Shown piece after piece: positions 56,628 through 64,000 of a stretch of 64,000 nucleotides of DNA (position 1 is the stretch's first letter; the number at the start of each line of letters is the position of its first letter). The stretch comes from Thalassospira mesophila (lineage in GTDB: Bacteria > Pseudomonadota > Alphaproteobacteria > Rhodospirillales > Thalassospiraceae), in NCBI RefSeq assembly GCF_002115755.1, contig NZ_JFKA01000014.1, forward strand, positions 46,150-110,149, written 5' to 3'. The notes under the pieces are model-generated. The model was given only the letters and a program-made list of their open reading frames with translations. It ran no database searches and was not told the DNA's origin. The position numbers and the translations under genes were made by a program.

Positions 56628-56888
56628 CAAAATAATCTGTTGCACGATTTCAGCGCGAAAAGACACCGCACGTCAACAGCCGTGCCCGTAAAAGCGGTTA
56701 AATGTGCAAAATCAGCACCTTTCACCCAAACGAGCCCCCCGAACACAAGGCGTCCTCGCGCATCCATGTCAATTACACATAGGTTGTTTGTTACACGCAT
56801 GATTGACATTTTAAATGCGGTAGAACGATAATCAACCACACCATTTTTAGTGGACAACACCCACCCCTGCAAGATCGGACCCTTTCCC

Positions 56889-58634
56889 ATGCATCATGCG
56901 CCTGCTTCTGCGAAGAAAAACTCGGGCTGGACTTTGTTTTTGCCCAAACTGGTCACGGTTTTTCGCGAAGGCTATGGTCTGGCGGATTTACGTCAGGATG
57001 CAATTTCGGGCCTGACTGTCGCGGTGGTTGCCCTGCCCTTGTCGATGGCGCTGGCCATTGCCAGCGGGGCCAGCCCGGACAAGGGTTTGATTACCGCAAT
57101 TATCGCCGGATTTTTCATTTCGGCCTTTGGCGGCAGCCGCTTTCAAATTGGCGGACCAACCGGCGCATTTGTGGTGGTGGTGTTTAATGTCATTGCCCAA
57201 TACGGTTATGACGGGTTGATTATCGCCACCCTGATGGCGGGTGTCATGCTGATCATTGCCGGGCTGGCACGGTTTGGCACCTGGATCAAATATATCCCCG
57301 AACCGGTGGTAACAGGGTTTACATCGGGCATCGCCGTTATCATTTTCACCAGCCAGATCAAGGATCTGTTCGGGTTGCAAATGGCCGAAATGCCCGCCGA
57401 ATTTATCGCCAAGATCGAGGCACTGTGGCAGGCGCGCGCGACCCTGGACCCGGTTAATCTGGCCATTGCGCTCGGCGCACTTGCCATAATCATCCTTGCC
57501 CGGCGCACAGCCCCAAAACTGCCCAGCTTCCTCATCGCCGTTACCATTGCTTCCATCATCGTGGCGGCGGGCAACCTGCCGATTGATACCATCGGTTCGC
57601 GTTTTGGCGGCATTTCGGCCAATATCGGCCTGCCGCACCTGCCCACCTTCACCACAGCCCGCATCATGGAACTGATGCCCAGCGCCTTTACCATCGCCTT
57701 TTTGGCCGGGATCGAAAGCCTGCTTTCCGCTATGGTCGCCGATGGCATGACCGGGCGGCGTCACCGCTCGAACTGCGAACTGGTGGCACAGGGGCTGGCA
57801 AATCTGGCATCGGGTGTATTTGGCGGTTTGCCGGCCACGGGGGCCATTGCACGCACGGCAACCAATATTCGCTCCGGGGCAAAATCGCCCATTTCCGGCA
57901 TATTGCATGCGGTGTTTTTGCTGATCTTCATGCTGGTTTTGGCCCCGCTGGCCGATTACATCCCGCTGGCTGCCCTCGCCGCCGTCTTGATGGTTGTCGC
58001 CTGGAATATGAGCGAGATTGACCGTTTCGCCCGTCTGCTGCACGGACCAATCGGCGACCGGCTGGTGTTGATCGTTACCTTTGGCCTGACCGTGATGGTC
58101 GATTTAACCGTAGCCATTCAGGCCGGGGTGGTGCTGGCCGCCATCCTGTTCATGCACCGCATGTCCGAAAGCGTTATCATTTCACAAACCACGGCCAACG
58201 ATGCCATCGACGATGACGGTGCCCGTTCCCCATCTGCAGGCGTATTAATCCGCCAGGATCAGCCCGATGCGTCGTCTGACCAGCCAATTGCGCGTGATGG
58301 CATTCCCGATAATCTGGAAATTTACCGCCTGTCCGGCCCACTGTTTTTTGGCGTTGCCAACCGCTTAACCGACGTGATCGACAGTGTGGCAGGTTACCCG
58401 CGTGATTTTATTTTATGCATGGATGATGTGCCCATGATCGATGCCAGCGGCGCATCGCGGATCGAACATTTCATTTCCACCTGCAACCGCCACGGCACAA
58501 GGTTATTTCTGGTTGGCCTGCGCCCGCAACCCCAAAAGGTGCTGGCAGGCATGGGCATACTCGATCGGTCCGGCTTGTATGTTGAAATCGACATTGCTGC
58601 GGCCTTGCAAAAAGTAACCCCGTCTGCCGCCTAG
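56889..58634 (+). CDS. SulP-family inorganic anion transporter with STAS domain
   Basis: A 581-residue membrane protein. The N-terminus (LRQDAISGLTVAVVALPLSMALAIASGASPDKGLI in parts) carries the Sulfate_transp signature with GLTVAVVALPLSMA; GPTGAFVVVVFNVIAQYG, EPVVTGFTSGIAVII and GIESLLSAMVADGMTGRRHRSN with ANLASGVFGGLPATGAIART follow across about 10-12 spans. The C-terminal STAS domain (about 450-570) has FFGVANRLTDVI and the D-A-SGA pattern in MDDVPMIDASGASRIEHFI. It exchanges sulfate, bicarbonate or other anions. ATG 56889 is chosen over GTG 56850 as the more usual N-terminus. It is not linked to the cys genes 5 kb away. Confidence 0.92.
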   Translation: MHHAPASAKKNSGWTLFLPKLVTVFREGYGLADLRQDAISGLTVAVVALPLSMALAIASGASPDKGLITAIIAGFFISAFGGSRFQIGGPTGAFVVVVFNVIAQYGYDGLIIATLMAGVMLIIAGLARFGTWIKYIPEPVVTGFTSGIAVIIFTSQIKDLFGLQMAEMPAEFIAKIEALWQARATLDPVNLAIALGALAIIILARRTAPKLPSFLIAVTIASIIVAAGNLPIDTIGSRFGGISANIGLPHLPTFTTARIMELMPSAFTIAFLAGIESLLSAMVADGMTGRRHRSNCELVAQGLANLASGVFGGLPATGAIARTATNIRSGAKSPISGILHAVFLLIFMLVLAPLADYIPLAALAAVLMVVAWNMSEIDRFARLLHGPIGDRLVLIVTFGLTVMVDLTVAIQAGVVLAAILFMHRMSESVIISQTTANDAIDDDGARSPSAGVLIRQDQPDASSDQPIARDGIPDNLEIYRLSGPLFFGVANRLTDVIDSVAGYPRDFILCMDDVPMIDASGASRIEHFISTCNRHGTRLFLVGLRPQPQKVLAGMGILDRSGLYVEIDIAAALQKVTPSAA

Positions 58635-59027
58635 GCTGCGGGTAAAACCACCAAAAAAATATCTCCAGCCCTTAAGCCCCGGACATGAAAACATGTTCCG
58701 GGGCATTTGCCATTTGCGACACCGGCAAATCGTGCGCAATCCCACCTGTGCAAAACGCCCGACCTCGTAGCACTTTCTCCACCGACCGCCCTCACCCGAT
58801 GCTTCCACATCGCGAGAACGGATTTCATAGGCAGGAGTAAAACTTTGCTATAGCCTCTATTTTTTGGAAACCAATTCCAATTTACGGCGTTTCTATTAAC
58901 GTATCACTATGCCCAGCCGAGGTCGCAAGAACCCTGCATCCATTCCTGACTGACCAGACAGACAAGAATGGTTGCAAGATGGCGGGAACTTTATACACTC
59001 AAGAATTGACAAATCAGGGAAATCTTT
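58635..59027. other. Gap between SulP and polyamine transporter operon
   Basis: 393 bp. A hairpin at 58676-58704 (GCCCCGGACATG with CATGTTCCGGGGC around AAAA) lies about 40 bp after the SulP stop and is its likely terminator, although the T-run is short. TTGGAA-N5-TTCCAA at 58864-58880 is a symmetric site of unknown use. A TTGACA lies 26 bp before the ATPase start. No gene is seen. Confidence 0.6.
58676..58704 (+). terminator. Hairpin downstream of SulP gene
   Basis: GCCCCGGACATG (58676-58687) pairs with CATGTTCCGGGGC (58692-58704) with one bulge and an AAAA loop. The arms resemble those of the terminator at 8437-8467. Downstream T-run is weak (ATTTG). Confidence 0.6.
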
Positions 59028-60119
59028 ATGTCAGAAGTGGTGATTTCGGCCCGCTCGGTCAGCAAGCGATTTGGGAGCGGCACGCACGCCGTCCACGCAC
59101 TTGACGATGTTTCAGTTGATATCTTTCAAAACGAATTTTTTACGATGCTCGGCCCGTCGGGCTGCGGCAAAACCACCTTGTTGCGCCTGATTGGCGGGTT
59201 TGAACAAACAACAGCCGGTGAGATTGCCCTGGAAGGCCGGGTTTTAAACGACCTGCCGCCCTTCAAACGCCCAATTAACACCGTTTTTCAATCCTATGCC
59301 CTGTTTCCGCATTTAACCGTGCGCCAAAACATTACCTTTGGCCTGGAAATGCAAAATATCTCGCGCCACGATGCCTCCAAACGGGCCGACGAAATGCTGG
59401 AACTGGTGCGCCTGTCGCAATTTGGCGACCGCCAGCCCAGCCAGCTTTCCGGCGGGCAACAACAGCGCATCGCCCTGGCCCGCGCCCTTGCCCCGGCCCC
59501 CAAGGTTTTGCTGCTCGACGAACCTTTATCCGCCCTTGATTTGAAATTGCGCAAGGAAATGCAGATCGAGCTGAAACGTCTGCAAACCGAAACCGGCATT
59601 ACCTTTGTTTTTGTCACCCATGACCAGGAAGAAGCCCTGGCGATGTCGGACCGCATTGCGGTGATGAAGTCGGGTAAAATTTTGCAAATCGGCACGCCGC
59701 GCGACATTTACGAAACCCCGACCCACCGCTTTGTTGCTGACTTCATTGGCGACAGCAACTTTTTGCAAGGCGACATCAAACAAAACGGAGCGCACGCGGT
59801 GCTGGCCCTGCCGGGCGGGCAAAATGTCAGCCTGGCCAATGTCGAAACCGGCATTCACCTGTCGCAAAGTGCCACCATCGGCATCCGGCCTGAACGCCTG
59901 ATCCTGCATCCCGCCGGAACCCATAATACCGCCTTGCGCGGCAAAATTGCCGATGTGGTCTATTTTGGCACCGACACCACCTATCACATCACCATCGACG
60001 ACCAGACGGCCTTGCTCGCCCGGGTGCAAAACCGCGACGGCAGCACAATGGCCTTTGCCAAAGGCAATAATGTCGACATTACCCTGCCCGCAGGGGCCAT
60101 TCGTGTGCTGGTGGATTAA
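59028..60119 (+). CDS. potA: Spermidine/putrescine-type ABC transporter ATP-binding protein
   Basis: A 363-residue ATPase of the PotA type. Walker A is [18 protein letters not shown]-loop [12 protein letters not shown], signature [16 protein letters not shown], Walker [12 protein letters not shown] and switch His in [18 protein letters not shown]-terminal TOBE regulatory domain follows (about 260-360; [10 protein letters not shown]). It powers import of putrescine, spermidine or a related solute. Permease, permease and binding-protein genes follow on the same strand, the first at 3 bp, so this is a complete operon. AGGGAAAT precedes ATG 59028. Confidence 0.93.
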   Translation: MSEVVISARSVSKRFGSGTHAVHALDDVSVDIFQNEFFTMLGPSGCGKTTLLRLIGGFEQTTAGEIALEGRVLNDLPPFKRPINTVFQSYALFPHLTVRQNITFGLEMQNISRHDASKRADEMLELVRLSQFGDRQPSQLSGGQQQRIALARALAPAPKVLLLDEPLSALDLKLRKEMQIELKRLQTETGITFVFVTHDQEEALAMSDRIAVMKSGKILQIGTPRDIYETPTHRFVADFIGDSNFLQGDIKQNGAHAVLALPGGQNVSLANVETGIHLSQSATIGIRPERLILHPAGTHNTALRGKIADVVYFGTDTTYHITIDDQTALLARVQNRDGSTMAFAKGNNVDITLPAGAIRVLVD

Positions 60120-60122
60120 ACA

Positions 60123-61013
60123 ATGGAAATATTCACACGTCACAAACGCTTCTGGCTGATCGCCCCTGCCGTTATTTATATCGGCTTTTTCATGGGCCTG
60201 CCGCTGGTGCAAATGGCCTATGTCTCGATCCTCGAACGCGGGGTTAATGGCGGGGTCGAATGGGGGAATTTTTCGTTTGATTCTTATGTCTCGTTCATTT
60301 TTGAACGCGATTTAATGGACAATTTGATGGTCAATACCGACTATCTGCAAATTTTCCTCCGCTCGTTTGGTCTTTCGGCCCTTACCACCGTTCTCGCCCT
60401 GATTTTGGGGTTTCCCACCGCCTTTTACATTGCCATGCAGCCGCAAAAACGGCGCAACATGTTTATCTTTCTGGTTACCATCCCGTTCTGGACCAACATT
60501 CTGGTTCGCAATTACGCCTGGATGTTATTGTTGCGCAATGGCGGGCTGATTGATCATTTGCTGGCATCTGTTGGCATTCAAACCGGCGGGCTCGATATTC
60601 TTTATACGCCCTATGCCGTGTCTATCGGGCTGACCTACACCTATTTGCCGTTCATGGTGCTGCCAATTTACGCCAGCCTTGAAAAACTCGACCACCGCCT
60701 GATCGAGGCTGCCTTTGATCTGGGCGCGAACAAGCGCAAGGCCATGACGCGCATCATTTTGCCACTTGCCGCCCCTGGCATTGTCGCCGGGGCCATCCTT
60801 GTTTTCATTCCCTGCCTTGGGGCCTATGTCACGCCCGAATTATTAGGCGGCGGTAAATTCATGATGATTTCCAATCTGATCGGCAGCCAGTTTGGGGCGG
60901 CGCGTAACTGGCCCTTTGGCTCGGCGCTTAGCTTTGTTCTCCTTGCCATGGTGTTGCTGGCCATGCTGGTTTATTCGCTGAAATTTAAAAAAATGGCGGA
61001 GGACGCATCATGA
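60123..61013 (+). CDS. potB: Spermidine/putrescine-type ABC transporter permease B
   Basis: A 296-residue inner-membrane protein with six spans. FPTAFYIAMQPQKRRNMFIFLVTIPFWTNILVRNYAW (quoted in parts) is the PotB/PotH-type segment with PFWTNILVR; the EAA loop is LIEAAFDLGANKRKAMTRIILPLAAPGI, and IPCLGAYVTPELLGGGKFMMI follows. Its start is 3 bp after the ATPase stop and its stop overlaps the next gene by ATGA. Confidence 0.93.
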   Translation: MEIFTRHKRFWLIAPAVIYIGFFMGLPLVQMAYVSILERGVNGGVEWGNFSFDSYVSFIFERDLMDNLMVNTDYLQIFLRSFGLSALTTVLALILGFPTAFYIAMQPQKRRNMFIFLVTIPFWTNILVRNYAWMLLLRNGGLIDHLLASVGIQTGGLDILYTPYAVSIGLTYTYLPFMVLPIYASLEKLDHRLIEAAFDLGANKRKAMTRIILPLAAPGIVAGAILVFIPCLGAYVTPELLGGGKFMMISNLIGSQFGAARNWPFGSALSFVLLAMVLLAMLVYSLKFKKMAEDAS

Positions 61014-61804
61014 AGGTCGATCGCGCCAATCCGCTGTGGCGGTTTCACGGCATTACACCGATGGCGATTGTTTTTTTCGCCTATCTGTATTTGCCGATCA
61101 TTGTGTTGCTGGTGTTATCGTTTAACGAAAACCGGCTGGCCACCATCTGGACCGGTTTTTCCACCAAATGGTACAGCGTCGTTCTGGGCAATGACGATAT
61201 GCTACGCGCGGCGAAAAATTCGCTGATCATTGCATTATCCGCCACCGTTATTGCCACCTTTGCCGCCACCCTTGCCGCGATGGGCATGGCACGCGGGCGG
61301 TTTCGCGGTGAAGGCGGGGTTGCCGCCATGTTAACCCTGCCGCTTTTGGTGCCCGAAATTGTCACGGCCATTGCGACCTTGCTGTTTTTCATCGTCATTG
61401 GTGTCAAACTGGGGCTGATCAGCATTATCATCGCCCACACGGTTTTTTGCATCCCGTTTGCCTATCTGCCCATTCGCGCCCGGCTTGACGGCATGGACCC
61501 GGCATTGATCGAAGCCGCAAACGACCTTTATGCCAACGAATGGCAAGCCTTCAAACGCATCACATTTCCGCTGCTATGGCCGGGAATTTTGTCTGGTGCG
61601 ATGTTGTCTTTCATCATCTCGCTCGACGATTTTGTGATTTCGTATTTTGTCGGCGGGGCTGGTTCCACCACCTTGCCGATTTACATTTTCGGCATGATCC
61701 GCATTGGCATTACACCCGAGGTCAACGCCATTTCAGCACTGATGCTGATCATATCCATCGTCTTTGTCAGCATATCGTTTTTGATCGACCGGGTGCGCTA
61801 CTAG
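61010..61804 (+). CDS. potC: Spermidine/putrescine-type ABC transporter permease C
   Basis: A 264-residue inner-membrane protein with six spans. VFFAYLYLPIIVLLVLSFNENR opens the PotC/PotI pattern; the EAA loop is LIEAANDLYANEWQAFKRITFPLLWPGI; SLDDFVISYFVGGAGSTTLPIYIFGMIRIGITPEVNA is the family signature (shown in parts). The ATGA overlap with permease B shows coupling. Confidence 0.93.
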   Translation: MKVDRANPLWRFHGITPMAIVFFAYLYLPIIVLLVLSFNENRLATIWTGFSTKWYSVVLGNDDMLRAAKNSLIIALSATVIATFAATLAAMGMARGRFRGEGGVAAMLTLPLLVPEIVTAIATLLFFIVIGVKLGLISIIIAHTVFCIPFAYLPIRARLDGMDPALIEAANDLYANEWQAFKRITFPLLWPGILSGAMLSFIISLDDFVISYFVGGAGSTTLPIYIFGMIRIGITPEVNAISALMLIISIVFVSISFLIDRVRY

Positions 61805-61904
61805 CGATCTGCCCCGGCAAATTACCCGAATTAAAACGCGTGCGGTTGGGGGACGGGCCGCATGCCAGAACATAAATCATACCGTCCGATCAGGGAGTTT
61901 TAAG

Positions 61905-62951
61905 ATGAAACTACGTTCTATCCTTTTGGGCGCATCGGCCTTTGCGATGCTTAGCCTTGGTGCAGGTGCCGCCAAAGCCGACGGCGAGCTGTTTTTCTAT
62001 AACTGGTCAAACTATTTCCCGCCCGAACTGTTTGAAAAGTTCGAAAAGGAAACCGGCATCAAAGTCACGCTGGATGTTTATGATTCCAACGAAACCATGC
62101 TGGCGAAATTGCAAGCCGGTGCGTCGGGTTACGACATTGTTGTGGCGTCCGACTATATGGTCGATGTCATGATCAAGGAAAAACTGGCCACCGAGTTTGA
62201 TGCCAAAAGCCTTGAAAACTTCAAGAATGTCGCCAAACCGCACGACACCATGAAATACGACCCGGAACGCAAATATTCTGTTACCTATTTGTGGGGCACA
62301 ACCGGTTTCACCTATGATTCAGATGTTGCCAGCGAAAAGCTGGATGATAGCTGGAAAGAATTTTTCGAGCCGCGCAAGGAATTCCAGGGCAAAATCGGCG
62401 CGCTGAATGATGAAGTCGAAATGTATGCCGCCGCTGCCTATTATGCCGGGGTCGACAAATGCACCGAAGACCCGGCCGAAGCGCAGCAAATCCTCGATAT
62501 TTTGCAAAAGCAGAAACCCTATATTGCGGTTTACAGCTCGGAAGGCACAATTGACCGCATGGCCGCCAAGGAAGTTTCAATGCATATGCAATGGAACGGC
62601 GCATCACACCGCACCAAGGAAAGCCTGCCCAGTGCGGTTTTTGTTTATCCCAAAGAAGGGCTTAGCTTCTGGTCGGATCACTTCATCATCCCAACCGGCG
62701 CCCCAGACCTTGAGAATGCCAAAACATTCATTAACTGGATGATGCAGCCCGAAAACGCTGCTGCCGCCTCGAACTATGCTGGCTATATGAACGGCGTTAA
62801 GGGGTCGGATGCCTTTCTTGATGATGCGCTCAAAGCCGACCCGGCGGTGAACATGCCCGAAGAATATGCAGACCGGCTGGTGCCGGGCAAAAACTGCTCG
62901 CCCAAGGCACGTGATTTGCGCAACCGCGTCTGGACCAAGCTGAAAACCTGA
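61905..62951 (+). CDS. potD: Spermidine/putrescine-type periplasmic binding protein
   Basis: A 348-residue secreted protein. The signal peptide ends AGAAKA (near residue 25). The mature N-terminus DGELFFYNWSNYFPPELFEKFEKETGI is typical of PotD/PotF (FYNWSNY), with YDSNETMLAKLQAGASGYDIV, YSVTYLWGTTGFTYD and IPTGAPDLENAKTFINWMMQPENAA (each quoted in part). Acidic and aromatic residues in these blocks form the polyamine pocket. It follows permease C after 100 bp, behind CAGGGAGTTTT. The specific polyamine cannot be fixed from sequence. Confidence 0.94.
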   Translation: MKLRSILLGASAFAMLSLGAGAAKADGELFFYNWSNYFPPELFEKFEKETGIKVTLDVYDSNETMLAKLQAGASGYDIVVASDYMVDVMIKEKLATEFDAKSLENFKNVAKPHDTMKYDPERKYSVTYLWGTTGFTYDSDVASEKLDDSWKEFFEPRKEFQGKIGALNDEVEMYAAAAYYAGVDKCTEDPAEAQQILDILQKQKPYIAVYSSEGTIDRMAAKEVSMHMQWNGASHRTKESLPSAVFVYPKEGLSFWSDHFIIPTGAPDLENAKTFINWMMQPENAAAASNYAGYMNGVKGSDAFLDDALKADPAVNMPEEYADRLVPGKNCSPKARDLRNRVWTKLKT

Positions 62952-63056
62952 TCCACGGCCCATTGCCGCCACCTTGCGGCACCAGATCCAAACCGGCAGC
63001 CGGGCACATGTATTTCGGCTGCCATTCCTGCCCCGCCTCCAAATAGCGGACGTCCC

Positions 63057-63977
63057 ATGCCCCATGACCTGAGCAACACCGTAAATATCGCCCTGTGGGC
63101 CACCAATCTGGGTGTGTCGCTAACCGGGATTGACGACTGGATTAGCCATATTGACCGCAAAATGAAACAGGCCCGTGCCGACGGTGCCGACATTTTTGTG
63201 ATGCCGGAATATGCCAGCGAACAATGGCTGGCCTTTAAACCCCACGGCCTGCGCCCCGAAGACGAAATTGCCTGGATGGCCGACCTGGCCCCCGCCGCAC
63301 TGGATGGTGCCACCAACCTGGCCACCCGCCACGACATGATGCTGGTGGCCGGTAGCATGCCCTGGAACATTGGCGATGACCCGCGGCGCGGGCAAACCAA
63401 CCGCGCGCTGGCCTTTTTGCCCGATGGCAAAATTATCGCGCAGGATAAACTCAGCCTGACACCGGGCGAACAGGAACCCGATAACTGGAACCTGACACCG
63501 GGCAAAAAACTGTCGATCCTTGAATGGCGCGGTTTGCGCATTGCCATTCTGATTTGCCTGGACATCGAAATGCCCGCACTTTCCTGCCTGCTGGCCAAAC
63601 AAAATATCGACCTTGTTCTGGTCCCCTCCATGACCGGCAAGGCATCGGGGTATCATAGGGTGTTTAGCTGTGCCAAGGCGCGCGCGGTGGAACTGATGTG
63701 TGTTGTGGCGGCGTGCGGCACCACTGGCACGGCGATCCACACCACGCAAAACCCCACCAATTACAGCGGCTGTGCTGTTTACATCCCATGCGAGCCCGAT
63801 TTGGGCCATACCGGCATTTTCGCCACAACCACACCGGATGGCGGCGACGGTGCCGATGGCCCGGTTTTGCTGGCCCATGATGTGCCGGTTGGCAAAATTC
63901 GCCAGTTGCGCGCCGGGGATGCCGAAGTATGGCCCGGCAACTGGTCGGCCAAACAGGTGGAAATAACCGAGGCGTAA
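63057..63977 (+). CDS. Carbon-nitrogen hydrolase (nitrilase superfamily)
   Basis: A 306-residue cytoplasmic enzyme. The Glu-Lys-Cys triad is visible: Glu in VMPEYASEQW, Lys in IIAQDKLSLTPGE and Cys in AILICLDIEMPALS. The last block has LICLD in place of the more frequent ICYDxRFPE, so it is a divergent branch. YHRVFSCAKARAVELMCVVAACG and NPTNYSGCAVYIPCEPD follow. It lies 105 bp after the polyamine binding protein on the same strand and probably belongs to its operon. A role on a polyamine-derived amide, such as an N-carbamoyl or gamma-glutamyl compound, is inferred from position only. Confidence 0.88.
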   Translation: MPHDLSNTVNIALWATNLGVSLTGIDDWISHIDRKMKQARADGADIFVMPEYASEQWLAFKPHGLRPEDEIAWMADLAPAALDGATNLATRHDMMLVAGSMPWNIGDDPRRGQTNRALAFLPDGKIIAQDKLSLTPGEQEPDNWNLTPGKKLSILEWRGLRIAILICLDIEMPALSCLLAKQNIDLVLVPSMTGKASGYHRVFSCAKARAVELMCVVAACGTTGTAIHTTQNPTNYSGCAVYIPCEPDLGHTGIFATTTPDGGDGADGPVLLAHDVPVGKIRQLRAGDAEVWPGNWSAKQVEITEA

Positions 63978-64000
63978 TACATAGCATAATTTCGGTGGTC

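Noticed and set aside
56988..58043. 351-codon reverse frame
   Set aside because: Antisense to the SulP transporter. The protein is His/Gln/Gly-rich, as expected of a shadow of hydrophobic codons.

Overview
The window looks like chromosomal DNA of a free-living, respiratory alphaproteobacterium with a GC content in the mid 50s. The gene set (cysNC fusion, arginine succinyltransferase genes, quinol oxidase of the CioAB type, TonB siderophore uptake, glpD, many one-gene regulators) fits a Rhodospirillales member, and a Thalassospira-like marine genus is my best guess. That guess comes from overall gene flavour and not from a marker gene. There is no rRNA, prophage, insertion sequence or CRISPR array. 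One tRNA-Thr(CGT) is present.

Layout. 1-2.7 kb: a periplasmic binding protein cut by the left edge, divergent from a DeoR-family regulator with twin TTTCG-N2-CGAAA sites between them, then a class II glutamine amidotransferase. 2.9-6.4 kb: an AT-rich, TTG-started gene that joins a lysyl-PG-synthase-type membrane domain to an O-antigen-ligase-type domain, then a methyltransferase. 6.6-9.8 kb: tRNA-Thr, an ECF sigma factor with a long disordered N-terminal part, and a class III adenylate cyclase. 10-14 kb: a response regulator/histidine kinase pair divergent from a secreted His/Met-rich protein with two similar halves, then a GNAT acetyltransferase behind a hairpin-rich leader. 14-20.6 kb: Na/Pi cotransporter-PhoU protein, glpD, asparagine synthase with a divergent Lrp regulator.

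20.7-28 kb is an iron module: TonB siderophore receptor divergent from an ABC importer (ATPase, two FecCD permeases, binding protein) and an RpiR-type regulator, with a Fur-like box and two mirror-image promoter elements between the two arms. 28-32.5 kb is an aldehyde-oxidation module: sigma-54 activator, a clear -24/-12 promoter, aldehyde dehydrogenase, DUF779 protein. 32.9-39.2 kb holds a YeiH-type exporter with divergent LysR regulator, the cioA-cioB oxidase with a 40-residue DUF2474-type third gene, and an MFS transporter.

39.4-48.9 kb is amino-acid catabolism: an Aro8/MocR-type aminotransferase, then M20 deacylase-astA-astD-astB, a class III aminotransferase and a second Lrp regulator. 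Together they could make a complete arginine-to-glutamate route, with the M20 enzyme standing in for AstE and the class III enzyme for AstC. 49-52 kb is sulfate activation (cysD, cysNC). 52-52.7 kb is a ParD antitoxin followed by a ParE-like toxin frame that has no ATG, GTG or TTG start. 52.7-58.6 kb: an unrecognised 303-residue protein, acyl-CoA desaturase, aminotransferase, SulP anion transporter. 59-64 kb: a complete spermidine/putrescine-type ABC transporter (ATPase, two permeases, binding protein) followed by a nitrilase-family hydrolase.
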